A stretch of 45,694 bases of DNA, taken from the NCBI GenBank assembly GCA_018644935.1, contig JABGPL010000028.1, forward strand, positions 1-45,694. The letters are read 5' to 3'. Positions 38,889-45,694 of the stretch are shown here, piece after piece. Numbering within the stretch: position 1 is the first letter of the stretch; every line of letters starts with the position of its first letter. The DNA comes from Calditrichota bacterium. GTDB lineage: Bacteria; Electryoneota; AABM5-125-24; Hatepunaeales; Hatepunaeaceae. The translations under genes and the position numbers were made by a program. The notes under the pieces were generated by a model, which saw nothing but the letters and a program-made list of their open reading frames with translations, was not told where the DNA came from and did not search any database.

Positions 38889-39872
38889 TTATTGTTTGAT
38901 ATTTCGAGAACTTGTCTCGTGGTGTGCCGTTTCTCCCCTGAGCATTTTCAGTGCGTGTCCGAGGGTGGGGAGGATAAACTTCAGATTTTCACCAGCAGCC
39001 TTCACGCTTCCGGGTAAATTAATGACCAGAGTAGAACCGATAATCCCACAAATCCCTCGCTGCAGCATAGCGTGAGGAGTTATTTTGATTGATCCCGCTC
39101 GCATTGTCTCTGCTAATCCGGGTACCTCTCTATCGATAACTGCTTTAGTCGCCTCCGGTGTAACATCGCGAGGTGCGCATCCTGTTCCACCAACTGTTAT
39201 AATCATGTGTAATCCCCGACCAGCCAGACCCCGTATTGTCCTGCTAATTTGGTTTTCTTCGTCAGGTACGATCCCTGCCCAGCCAATATGAGCATGCAGT
39301 TGATCCCCGATCAACTCGGATACTGCTGGTCCGGCGGTGTCTCGCTTTGTGCCTTCTGAGCAGGTGTCTGAAACAGTTATAACTCCCACCTGAGTTGTAT
39401 CGCGAGAAACGAGTGATGCTACTTTGAACGACATTCCAGGTGAGATTTCACCACCCTCAACAACTCTGGCAAAAACCCCTGTGCGCGGCATGATGCAGTC
39501 GCCGGTTTTGTCGTATATAGCACAACGGTTGTGACAAACCTTGCCGATCTGGGTAATATCGAGCTTCGCGTCTCCAATCTCGAGCACACTGCCGATTCCG
39601 ACCGATCCCAGGTTAATCCCTTCAATGACGATGTTTTCTCCAAATGCACCCGGCTTTAATTCCAATCCTTTTTCACGCATATCATTGATATCGGAGTTAT
39701 CAAGCAAACTAATCTGGCGGTGTCCCTTCCCGGCATGAGCGTCTCCCTCAATACCTGAATTGGCTATCAATTGGGCTTTTTCAACGGATTGTTTGGTTTC
39801 ACCCTTTTTGGGTGAAGTGCAGATATGCAGTATAACGCCCGTCATATTTGTGTTAGTTTCGTTCACGCTCAC
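38889..39872 (-). CDS. MOSC domain - MogA/MoaB fusion, molybdenum cofactor biosynthesis
   Basis: 327 residues from a GTG at 39872, one base after the moaC stop, with AAGG six bases upstream. Met10 (39845) is an alternative start but has no ribosome site. Residues 11-150 form a MOSC domain, with the conserved KVCHNRCAIYDKTGDCIMPR near 111-130 that normally carries the functional Cys. Residues 161-315 form a MogA/MoaB domain, which in this family adenylylates molybdopterin with ATP before metal insertion. Its TVGGTGCAPRDVTPEA (227-242) and NLPGS (285-289) are the usual nucleotide and pterin site motifs. Such fusions are known in bacteria. The gene is last in the Moco cluster, and the same product line (moaC, moaA, moeA) lies immediately upstream. 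The MOSC half may handle a sulfur-bearing or molybdenum-bearing intermediate. That is inferred from the family. Confidence 0.88.
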   Translation of the reverse strand: MSVNETNTNMTGVILHICTSPKKGETKQSVEKAQLIANSGIEGDAHAGKGHRQISLLDNSDINDMREKGLELKPGAFGENIVIEGINLGSVGIGSVLEIGDAKLDITQIGKVCHNRCAIYDKTGDCIMPRTGVFARVVEGGEISPGMSFKVASLVSRDTTQVGVITVSDTCSEGTKRDTAGPAVSELIGDQLHAHIGWAGIVPDEENQISRTIRGLAGRGLHMIITVGGTGCAPRDVTPEATKAVIDREVPGLAETMRAGSIKITPHAMLQRGICGIIGSTLVINLPGSVKAAGENLKFILPTLGHALKMLRGETAHHETSSRNIKQ

Positions 39873-39873
39873 C

Positions 39874-40341
39874 CTAAGCCTTGTAGTCGCCGGATTTCCC
39901 GCCGGATTTGGTCAATAGACGGATTGATTTGATTTCTATTCCGTGTGACAGTGCCTTCAGCATGTCGTAAATGGTCAGCGCAGCGACCGAAACAGCGGTC
40001 AGAGCTTCCATCTCGACCCCGGTCACAGAGCGAGTTGCAACCGACGATTCAACTCGGATTCTGTCAGATTCGAGCTCGAAATCAACCTGCACATGATCCA
40101 AATTCAACATGTGACATAACGGGATCAACTCCGAAGTGCGCTTGGCAGCCATTATGCCGGCCAACCGGGCAGTTTCCAGTACGTTTCCTTTTGGAGCACG
40201 ACCGTCCTTGATAAGATTGATGATATCGCTGCCAACGATCACATAACCTTCTGCCGTTGCGAGACGTTTCGTCGGGTTTTTCTCTCCGACATCAACCATC
40301 CGGATACTGCCGTCTTTATCCAAATGTGAGATTTTATTCAC
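39874..40341 (-). CDS. moaC: Cyclic pyranopterin monophosphate synthase MoaC
   Basis: 155 residues, normal family length. It acts with MoaA in the first step of molybdenum cofactor synthesis, converting the 3',8-cyclo-GTP intermediate to cyclic pyranopterin monophosphate. The family signature is clear: SHLDKDGSIRMVDV at 5-18, APKGNVLETARLAGIMAAKRTSE across 49-71, LIPLCHML at 72-79, TGVEMEALTAVSVAALTIYD at 107-126. Residues matching the catalytic set of the E. coli enzyme are Lys51, His77, Glu110, Glu112, Asp126 and Lys129. The start is GTG at 40341. The next Met is too far in, because it would remove the conserved SHLD segment. It stands 106 bp downstream of moeA and one base before the MOSC-MogA gene. 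Confidence 0.95.
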   Translation of the reverse strand: MNKISHLDKDGSIRMVDVGEKNPTKRLATAEGYVIVGSDIINLIKDGRAPKGNVLETARLAGIMAAKRTSELIPLCHMLNLDHVQVDFELESDRIRVESSVATRSVTGVEMEALTAVSVAALTIYDMLKALSHGIEIKSIRLLTKSGGKSGDYKA

Positions 40342-40447
40342 TTTCCCGCCATGATAATTTTTCCTTTTATGCCTTTGGTTTCGCCCAATTGCGCGAGATG
40401 TTTATTGAATCGGAACCATAAATGTACGTCTATGTGCCCGTACATAA

Positions 40448-41653
40448 TCACATCATCTCCACTTTCACCATGTCACCTGCCACCGGCATCGGCTCTTCCG
40501 GGTCAACATACATAAACCCATCTATACCACTAATCGACCCAATGTGCCCCGATATTTGCCGTGTTGCCGGATGTGCATGAACTTCATCCCCTTTATTCTC
40601 GATAGTCACACCGATAATGTTTAGACGGGCACCTTTGATTTTAACGTCGTTTGACAGTTTGGCGAAATTGGTTTCAGGATTGCGGGATTGTCCCATCAAT
40701 CGTGCAATTAATCTTTTTACCCAGAGGTGATAGCCCACGACGACACTGACAGGATTGCCGGGTAAGCCGATTAAGTACCGTTTGTCTGTATCGCCGAATT
40801 CTGCAAATATTACCGGTTTGCCAGGCTTCACTTTTGCCTTGTGGAAGATGATTTTGCCACCGAGTTCGGTTATGACATGAGGGATAAAATCAAAATCTCC
40901 CATTGAAACACTGCCGGATGTGATTACAACCCGGTGAGTTTTAATTGCACTGGATAGGATATCTGTCATTTGCGCAATATCATCTTTAACCGAGGGAAGG
41001 GCAGTAGCCTGAATTTGGTTGGTACTCTCGAGTAGTGCCAGTAATGCCGGTTCGTTGATATTGTAAATCTGTCCGGGACGAAGATCAGAACCAGCGTCGA
41101 CGATCTCGGAACCGGTTGAGAGAATCGCAACTGACGGTTTGGGGACAACGCTGATCTTACGTTTTCCAATAGAAGCCAGAACGCCCACATCCACAAGTTT
41201 AACCGTCAATCCGGCTTGCAAAAGGATATCACCTTTCCTGAAATCTCCCCCGCGAGGTCGAATATGATTGCCGGGAATTGGTCTGGTTGATATTATGACA
41301 TTCCCTTCATGGAACTCAAGTTCCTCGACCTTGATGACAGAATTCGCGCTTTCTGGAAGAGGAGCTCCGGTCATTATCTTCACGGCATACCCATTTGGCA
41401 GCCTGAAATCAGTGGTATGTCCGGCCTCTATTGTCTCTGACAACGGCAAAGACCAGGGTGGATTTCCGATAAGTGAGGCTTCATCGAGCGCAATCCCATC
41501 CATTGCGGAATTGTCAAACGGAGGAGAATCAAAGGGTGCGGATAAATCCTCACTCAACTTGCAACCGACTGCATAACGAACTTCGACTTTTGCCGGAGCC
41601 GCCTGTTGAACGGTTGAATCGAGGAGTTGTTGTGCTTGCGAAAGTGTCAGCAT
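40448..41653 (-). CDS. moeA: Molybdopterin molybdenumtransferase MoeA
   Basis: 401 residues from ATG 41653. The start lies one base after the moaA stop, with GGTGG five bases upstream. An in-frame TTG at 41665 and GTG at 41662 would add four or three residues and overlap moaA. MoeA inserts molybdate into adenylylated molybdopterin. Family motifs: DNSAMDG near 47-53, IRPRGGDFRKGD near 131-142, STGSEI near 179-184, TSGSVSMGDFDF near 245-256, GLPGNPVSV near 296-304. Acidic residues correspond to those known to be important in the E. coli protein (Asp52, Asp137, Glu183, Asp253/Asp255). The C-terminal domain IV (from about 320) is present, so the gene is full length. It is probably co-transcribed with moaA. 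Confidence 0.94.
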   Translation of the reverse strand: MLTLSQAQQLLDSTVQQAAPAKVEVRYAVGCKLSEDLSAPFDSPPFDNSAMDGIALDEASLIGNPPWSLPLSETIEAGHTTDFRLPNGYAVKIMTGAPLPESANSVIKVEELEFHEGNVIISTRPIPGNHIRPRGGDFRKGDILLQAGLTVKLVDVGVLASIGKRKISVVPKPSVAILSTGSEIVDAGSDLRPGQIYNINEPALLALLESTNQIQATALPSVKDDIAQMTDILSSAIKTHRVVITSGSVSMGDFDFIPHVITELGGKIIFHKAKVKPGKPVIFAEFGDTDKRYLIGLPGNPVSVVVGYHLWVKRLIARLMGQSRNPETNFAKLSNDVKIKGARLNIIGVTIENKGDEVHAHPATRQISGHIGSISGIDGFMYVDPEEPMPVAGDMVKVEMM

Positions 41654-41654
41654 T

Positions 41655-42671
41655 TTAGCCACCAATTGTCTTCATTTCAGGTCTGAATCCCGACTCAGTG
41701 AAGTCTGCCTCATCTTTGAACTCAGGTTTTGCTACGAGATTACGGACGAAATATGCGAGGTCATCCAAACTCATTCCGGAGCGCAGCATCGAAATTAAAT
41801 CAACAGAATTATCCCGAAAGAGACATCCGACCAACCGACCATCAGCCTTTAACCGTAAACGATTGCAGGATTCGCAGAATTTCTGGCTGAGTGCGGAGAT
41901 GAAACCGATCCGTCCGGGATAGCCATCCACCTTGTACGTTCGTGCCGGACCTGCACTGGTTAAGTTACCGATATCGGGTTGAAGTTCGAGATCGATTTTT
42001 GAGCGGATATCAGCCTCACTGATATGCTTTTTTGCGTGATTCAGCGTATTCCGAGTGGGCATGTATTCTATAAAACGTAACTCAAAGCCGTTTTCAAGAG
42101 ACCATTTGGCGAGATTACCAACTTCAGAGTCGTTTACGCCGCGCATGACAACGGTATTTACCTTCACCCGCTGGAATGCCCCTGAGTCTCTGGCGGCTCG
42201 CAATCCTTCCAAAACCTGCGGTAAACCATCGACGCCGGTCACTTCGCAAAATTTTTCCCGTTCAAGTGAATCGAGGCTGACGTTCAGGCGGTTCAGTCCG
42301 GCTTTGATCAATTCGGAGAGTTTTTCTTTGAGCAGGAATCCATTCGTGGTCAGCCCGATCTGTTTGATGCCGGGAATTTCTGAGATGTTCCGCACAATAT
42401 CAACGACAGATGGATTGAGCAGTGGCTCACCGCCAGTCAACCGCACCTTATTGACACCCAGCGAACCGAAAACCTTGATGAGGTCAACGATCTCTGTGGA
42501 GCTCATCAGGCTCAATTTTGCAGTGCGCTCAATTTCCTGGGCTGATCCGTAACAGTAAAAACACCTGAAGTTACATTTATCCGTCAGAGAGATCCGTAGA
42601 TAAGTCAACTTTCTGTCAAGAGCATCGACTAATGCAGGTATCTTAGACCTATCTGAGGAAATATCTACCAT
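41655..42671 (-). CDS. moaA: GTP 3',8-cyclase MoaA (radical SAM)
   Basis: 338 residues from ATG 42671. It catalyses the S-adenosylmethionine-dependent cyclisation of GTP that opens molybdenum cofactor synthesis. The first iron-sulfur site is C33-x3-C37-x2-C40 in DKCNFRCFYC. The usual Met-Pro after it is replaced by Tyr-Gly. The SAM-binding GGEP follows at 80-83. The second cluster is C266-x2-C269-x13-C283 (FCESCNRLRL). The protein ends in Gly-Gly (TIGG), the C-terminal tail that reaches the active site in this family. It is the first enzyme gene of a minus-strand cluster with moeA (adjacent), moaC and MOSC-MogA. No moaD, moaE or molybdate transporter genes are in the window, so molybdopterin synthase must be encoded elsewhere. 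Confidence 0.95.
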   Translation of the reverse strand: MVDISSDRSKIPALVDALDRKLTYLRISLTDKCNFRCFYCYGSAQEIERTAKLSLMSSTEIVDLIKVFGSLGVNKVRLTGGEPLLNPSVVDIVRNISEIPGIKQIGLTTNGFLLKEKLSELIKAGLNRLNVSLDSLEREKFCEVTGVDGLPQVLEGLRAARDSGAFQRVKVNTVVMRGVNDSEVGNLAKWSLENGFELRFIEYMPTRNTLNHAKKHISEADIRSKIDLELQPDIGNLTSAGPARTYKVDGYPGRIGFISALSQKFCESCNRLRLKADGRLVGCLFRDNSVDLISMLRSGMSLDDLAYFVRNLVAKPEFKDEADFTESGFRPEMKTIGG

Positions 42672-42992
42672 CTGGGCAAAAACTACAACCTTTAAAAATA
42701 TTGATCAGTTACTCAGTATAAATTAGTTAGAGCAGGCTTGTTATACCAGAATCAACAGTTGATTATGTCGGAATGGTCAAAAAATTGGTCACGGATATAT
42801 AAATGATTATACTTTTGCCAGATCAGTAGCGCAGGCGTCTCTGCCTGTTTTTGTTGTGAACTCTCCAAAAAATCATACCTAAAAGCGGATCGGGAGATCC
42901 GCGATCCCGGAATAACCCCGCTGTGGTTCGGTCGACAGTGGATTGTTCGCGAAATTCAATTTGCGAGACCTTTAGTTTACTTACAAAAATGC
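42672..42992. other. 321-bp leader between the XRE regulator and moaA, with hairpin repeats
   Basis: It holds at least two palindromic segments. One is GCGGATC (42885-42891) with GATCCGC (42896-42902), a perfect seven-base stem. The other is AGTAGCGCAGGCGTCTC (from 42825), where CAGGC pairs with GCCTG before TTTTT. A related AGTAGCGCAGG occurs at 45413. I looked for a molybdenum-cofactor riboswitch but could not support one. The moaA promoter should be here; no clear match was found. Confidence 0.45.
42825..42852. repeat. Short dispersed hairpin repeat (AGTAGCGCAGG family)
   Basis: CAGGC (42832-42836) and GCCTG (42843-42847) are followed by five T on the + strand, like a weak terminator. No + strand gene precedes it. 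The first 11 bases recur at 45413-45423 right after the ABC-class ATPase, so it is more likely a dispersed repeat. Confidence 0.4.
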
Positions 42993-43340
42993 CTAATCCC
43001 GTTGTTCTTTCAGGTACAGAATGAACGTTGCAACCGCTTTCTGCTCCTCTTTTGTAAGGTCATCATCATCGAATCCTGAAACAATGGCATTTTTGACAAC
43101 ATAGTCCTTTGGAATGTAACCGACGAGTCTCATTAGCAGCAAATAGGAAACATCCAGAGATTCACCAAGCCTCTGGAGCACTCGGGGTGACGGACTATTG
43201 ACCATACCGGATTCGAGTTTCTGGAGGTAAGTCGCGGATATTTTCGACATCTCCGAAACAGCTTGTAGGGAGAGTCCCTTCGCTTTGCGAACAGCTTTAA
43301 GCTGGTTGCCTAGTTTTATTGGTCCAATTTTCTTTATCAA
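42993..43340 (-). CDS. XRE-family (Cro/CI type) transcriptional regulator
   Basis: 115 residues. Starts at TTG 43340, with AGAGG seven bases upstream; no ATG is available before the domain. Residues about 8-66 are a helix-turn-helix of the Cro/CI type: LGNQLKAVRKAKGLSLQAVSEMS, then the recognition helix region KISATYLQKLESG. The last ~45 residues are charged and helical (DDDDLTKEEQKAVATFILYL) and probably dimerise. It lies upstream of moaA on the same strand, but 321 bp of repeat-rich sequence separates them, so co-transcription is uncertain. Two copies of a palindromic ACTATAGTTT lie in its own promoter, suggesting autoregulation. Targets are unknown. Confidence 0.88.
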   Translation of the reverse strand: MIKKIGPIKLGNQLKAVRKAKGLSLQAVSEMSKISATYLQKLESGMVNSPSPRVLQRLGESLDVSYLLLMRLVGYIPKDYVVKNAIVSGFDDDDLTKEEQKAVATFILYLKEQRD

Positions 43341-43364
43341 TGAAAAACCTCTTGACTTTTTATG

Positions 43365-43393
43365 AACTATAGTTTATATATACACTATAGTTT
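43365..43393. promoter_or_regulatory. Two palindromic candidate operators at the XRE regulator promoter
   Basis: AACTATAGTT (43365-43374) is a perfect palindrome. ACTATAGTTT recurs exactly at 43384-43393, 18 bp away start to start. They lie 25-53 bp upstream of the TTG start. On the minus strand they surround a TATATA box with a TTGAAA 19 bases upstream. This arrangement suits autorepression by the encoded helix-turn-helix protein. That is inference. Confidence 0.5.
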
Positions 43394-43452
43394 GCTTTTT
43401 TTCAAGAGAAGATTTTACAATTATCCAATTTATAATTTATTCTTAGCTATTT

Positions 43453-43519
43453 CCCGGAGTAGCGAAGCTTGCTTCGCACTTTCTGGCAAACATCGTGAAG
43501 CAAGCTTCGCTACTCCGGG
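43453..43519. repeat. Perfect 23-bp inverted repeat with 21-bp loop
   Basis: The left arm 43453-43475 begins CCCGGAGTAGCGAAGC. The right arm 43497-43519 is its exact reverse complement and ends GCTACTCCGGG. The arms also contain a nested AAGCTT/GAAGC symmetry. No gene overlaps it credibly. It looks like a dispersed hairpin element rather than a terminator, since no T-run follows directly beyond GTTTTT on the + strand. Confidence 0.75.
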
Positions 43520-43548
43520 TTTTTCATCGAGGAGACTATATCATGACT

Positions 43549-43673
43549 GTGTGGCCCGGGTTATTTATTACCCGGGTTTCCTTACTTGATACACATCAGT
43601 CATAAATCAACCGCTTCATTCGGACCGAATTTGTACAGTAAAGAAACTTGGGCAACGAGTAGCCCAAACCACA
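43549..43673. repeat. REPIN-like paired inverted repeat, copy 4, in the ABC-class ATPase leader
   Basis: The left arm GTGTGGCCCGGGTTATTTA with the CCCGGG/CCCGGG hairpin resembles the inverted right arms of copies 1 and 2. The right arm (43639-43673, AAGAAACTTGGGCAACGAG) is the inverse of the solo arm at 24946-24982. The two arms therefore represent the two stem subtypes of the family. It ends about 30 bp before the chosen start of the ATPase gene. Confidence 0.75.
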
Positions 43674-43704
43674 AAATGAAAGCTTTAATATGCAGGGAAA
43701 AATC

Positions 43705-45417
43705 ATGAGATCGAGCGAACAACTGCGCCAGCAACTAACCAGACTCGACGGCAAAGACTATGGGGCGTATCAATCACTGACAGGAGGGTGGAGTTTTCCA
43801 GACTATGATCTCCTAATTGACCGAATTCCTAAAGACCCATATGCACCACCCAGCACCGGGGTTTACCGAATCCGAATTCCGCGTGAAGATGCTGGTTTTC
43901 CCGACTGGATGAGTGAAATCCGGATAAAAGAAGTTGCACTCAGAGATTTCCTGGCGCGACAGTTCTACAAACAATCCACAGACATTTGCAAGGGTCGGCG
44001 AGGCACAGGAAATAGTGGTATTATTACGATTTCCCAGCCCGGTCAGGCAATTCTTGAGCGGACTTCGATTGTAGTAAATGACGAATTCGTTGAGGCTCGA
44101 ATCTGCCTTGGGATGCCAGCCAATGGGAGAAAAGTCAAGGCGACAGTTGCCGAGGTGATGCTATTTGAAGAGTTACCTGAGATTATTAGGCTCTCACTCT
44201 TTGCGGATAATCTTGACCCAGAACATCTCGAAAAACATATCCGAACCGCTGAAGATGCAGAATTCCTGCGAGAGAAACTTAATGATCTTGGACTGGTTGC
44301 GTTTATTGCCAATGGATCTGTCCTGCCAAGAGAAAGTGGTGTGGAGCAGACTCCGCTCATAGAATCGAATGTTGTGAAATTCAAATCTCCTGAAAGCTTG
44401 TCAGTCCGCATTGACCTTCCCAATGCGGGAACCATAGCCGGTATGGGGATCAAAAGTGGAGTGACGTTGATAGTCGGCGGTGGATTTCATGGCAAATCGA
44501 CCTTGCTCGAAACAATTGAGCTCGGGATCTACAATCACATTCCCGGAGACGGTCGGGAGTTATGTGTGACGGTTCCCGAAGCCGTGAAGGTTCGGGCTGC
44601 CAGCGGGAGGAGTGTAGTAAAAACAGATATATCAGCTTTTATCAATAACATCCCCTTCCGCGAAGATTCGTCTACATTCACTTCAACAAATGCAAGCGGC
44701 AGCACATCCCAGGCTGCCTTCATTTCAGAGTCCCTCGAAGCCGGAGCGAAAGCTCTGCTGATGGACGAAGACACCTGCGCGATGAACTTCATGATTCGGG
44801 ATAAACGGATGCAACAGTTGGTCGCGAAAAAAGATGAACCTATCACTTCATTTGTAGATAAAGTGCGGCAGCTTCATACCGAACATAAAGTCTCGACAAT
44901 ACTGGTAATGGGTGGCTCTGGAGATTATTTCAGCGTCGCAGATTGCATAATCCAGATGGTCGCATTTGAACCGCAAGATGTTACCGGCAAGACAATTGAG
45001 ATTATAAAACGCTTCCCAACAGAAAGGGAGCAGGAAGGAGAATCAACACTCCGAAGTCCAAAAAAAAGAATCCCTCTCAACAAAGGATTAGAACCCCGAA
45101 ACGAATACGGTCACCTGCGGGTAAACGCTCCCGACCCGAAACAGCTAATTTTCGGAGCAATGAAAGTTGACCTGCAGGAGCTCGAACAACTCACCGAAGC
45201 AACTCAAACCAAAGCTATCGGTCGAGCAATACTGCACGTCAAATCATTTATGGACGGACAGAGAGACACTCAGCAGATTATAGAGATGGTCAGGGACTTG
45301 ATTGTCAGTGATGGGCTGGACGTATTGGATGACAGATTAACAGGCGATCTGGCGGAATTCAGAGGTCTGGAGTTTGCAGCGGTGTTGAACCGGATGCGGG
45401 GGTTGGTGGTGAAGTAG
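43705..45417 (+). CDS. Predicted ABC-class ATPase (COG3044 type)
   Basis: 570 residues from ATG 43705, which has AGGG seven bases upstream. An upstream ATG at 43690 has no ribosome site, and family members typically begin near SSEQLRQQLTRLDGKDYGAY. The family is a stand-alone soluble ABC-class ATPase of unknown function, with no membrane segments or partner permease. Residues about 1-250 are the family-specific N-terminal domain (RGTGNSGIITISQPGQ). A Walker A (GGGFHGKSTLL) starts near 257, a signature-like NASGSTSQAAF lies near 329, and Walker B (ALLMDEDTCA) spans about 350-359. The C-terminal third ends in a helical tail. Its leader contains a REPIN-like repeat, and it is transcribed away from the XRE regulator. 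Confidence 0.88.
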   Translation: MRSSEQLRQQLTRLDGKDYGAYQSLTGGWSFPDYDLLIDRIPKDPYAPPSTGVYRIRIPREDAGFPDWMSEIRIKEVALRDFLARQFYKQSTDICKGRRGTGNSGIITISQPGQAILERTSIVVNDEFVEARICLGMPANGRKVKATVAEVMLFEELPEIIRLSLFADNLDPEHLEKHIRTAEDAEFLREKLNDLGLVAFIANGSVLPRESGVEQTPLIESNVVKFKSPESLSVRIDLPNAGTIAGMGIKSGVTLIVGGGFHGKSTLLETIELGIYNHIPGDGRELCVTVPEAVKVRAASGRSVVKTDISAFINNIPFREDSSTFTSTNASGSTSQAAFISESLEAGAKALLMDEDTCAMNFMIRDKRMQQLVAKKDEPITSFVDKVRQLHTEHKVSTILVMGGSGDYFSVADCIIQMVAFEPQDVTGKTIEIIKRFPTEREQEGESTLRSPKKRIPLNKGLEPRNEYGHLRVNAPDPKQLIFGAMKVDLQELEQLTEATQTKAIGRAILHVKSFMDGQRDTQQIIEMVRDLIVSDGLDVLDDRLTGDLAEFRGLEFAAVLNRMRGLVVK

Positions 45418-45452
45418 CGCAGGTGTCCCAGAATTCATTCCCGAAAAAAGCA

Positions 45453-45531
45453 TGTACAGACGCAATGCTTTGGGTCTCGATCTCAATATCTGCTCGCAAT
45501 ACTTTGGAGACTCAAGGCATTGCCTCTGTAC
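45453..45531. repeat. Imperfect 25-bp inverted repeat, MITE-like
   Basis: TGTACAGACGCAATGCTTTG starts at 45453. Its inverse, with about three mismatches, ends at 45531 (AAGGCATTGCCTCTGTAC). The 28-bp middle has no coding potential. It lies just downstream of the ABC-class ATPase and looks like another dispersed palindromic element. Confidence 0.65.
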
Positions 45532-45541
45532 GATGACATTT

Positions 45542-45561
45542 CACACGCACGGAGGCGTGTG
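45542..45561. repeat. Perfect 7-bp stem hairpin
   Basis: CACACGC (45542-45548) pairs with GCGTGTG (45555-45561) around ACGGAG. It is followed by CTACTG, with no T-run. It lies between the 45453 repeat and the HicB-like promoter. Confidence 0.5.
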
Positions 45562-45580
45562 CTACTGATCATATATCGGC

Positions 45581-45609
45581 TTGACAATCAAGATAATAAT
45601 TTGTATTTT
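45581..45609 (+). promoter_or_regulatory. Sigma-70-like promoter for the HicB-like gene
   Basis: A perfect TTGACA (45581-45586) is followed after exactly 17 bases by TATTTT (45604-45609, four of six consensus bases). It lies 27 bp before the ATG at 45637. This is the best promoter match in the window. Confidence 0.6.
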
Positions 45610-45636
45610 AAGGATATGTTAAACTCTGGAGTTTGA

Positions 45637-45694
45637 ATGGAAAAACTGCATACCTATACCGTAATCTGCGAACCTGCTGAAGAAGGTGGATTTG
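45637..45694 (+). CDS. HicB-family antitoxin, N-terminal fragment (cut by window end)
   Basis: Nineteen codons are visible from ATG 45637, which has TGGAG five bases upstream. The start MEKLHTYTVICEPAEEGGF matches the opening of HicB/UPF0150 proteins, where YTV-x-x-EP-x-EEGG-[FY] is the first strand-turn of the RNase-H-like partial fold. HicB neutralises the HicA mRNA-cleaving toxin and often represses its own operon. No hicA-like gene lies upstream: the ATPase and repeats do. If present, hicA must follow beyond the window; a solitary HicB is also possible. Confidence 0.6.
   Translation, partial: MEKLHTYTVICEPAEEGGF

Noticed and set aside
42825-42852. Rho-independent terminator on the + strand
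   Set aside because: No + strand gene precedes it within 3.8 kb, and the first bases recur at 45413, so it is treated as a dispersed repeat.
42672-42992. Possible molybdenum-cofactor riboswitch upstream of moaA
   Set aside because: The hairpins seen are short dispersed palindromes. I could not identify the conserved multi-stem core, so the location alone is not enough.
43362-43589. A 75-codon + strand frame between the XRE and ATPase genes
   Set aside because: It runs through the operator-like palindromes, the 23-bp inverted repeat and the REPIN-like arm. It has no ribosome site and its translation looks like repeat-derived sequence.

Overview
The window is dominated by a tandem array of six giant paralogous secreted-protein genes on the + strand (633-38827). 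They cover about 35.7 kb of the 45.7 kb. Each encodes 1975-1994 residues in the same order: Sec signal peptide, gingipain (peptidase C25) propeptide-like region, C25-type caspase-like fold, Ig-like and CARDB-like modules, a large beta domain, a carboxypeptidase-regulatory-like domain, a beta-propeller-like region, a duplicated 'GWN' module, and a C-terminal domain of the type IX secretion (T9SS) sorting / FlgD-Ig type. In all six copies the positions that should carry the C25 catalytic His and Cys appear to be replaced, so I read them as non-catalytic surface or extracellular proteins on a gingipain scaffold. The copies are mosaics of one another. Their 3' ends (sorting domain, stop codon and the start of a downstream hairpin repeat) are close to identical, which points to ongoing gene conversion.

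Layout. 1-390: end or whole of an unrecognised small gene. 633-24943: giant genes 1-4, head to tail. 25090-26340 (-): an unrecognised 416-residue helical protein with a possible N-terminal DNA-binding segment, splitting the array. 26670-38827: giant genes 5-6. 38889-42671 (-): a molybdenum-cofactor cluster (moaA, moeA, moaC and a MOSC-MogA fusion). 42993-43340 (-): an XRE-type regulator with palindromic candidate operators at its promoter. 43705-45417 (+): an ABC-class ATPase of the COG3044 type. 45637 to the window end (+): the first codons of a HicB-like antitoxin, behind a good promoter. No tRNA, rRNA or CRISPR was seen.

Between the genes lies a family of short inverted repeats resembling REP/REPIN elements. 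Four copies are paired (about 123-125 bp) and two are single arms. Five of the six sit a few bases after the stop codon of a giant gene. The sixth lies in the leader of the ABC-class ATPase. Other strong hairpins lie at 12759-12792, 43453-43519 and 45453-45561.

Organism. Sorting domains of this type plus gingipain-scaffold giants suggest a member of the FCB superphylum or a related uncultured lineage (for example Cloacimonadota-, Marinimicrobia-, Zixibacteria- or Latescibacteria-like). The intermediate GC content and abundant dispersed repeats are compatible with this. I cannot name a species. Functionally the window combines a probable diversifying cell-surface protein array with an unrelated cofactor-biosynthesis operon.
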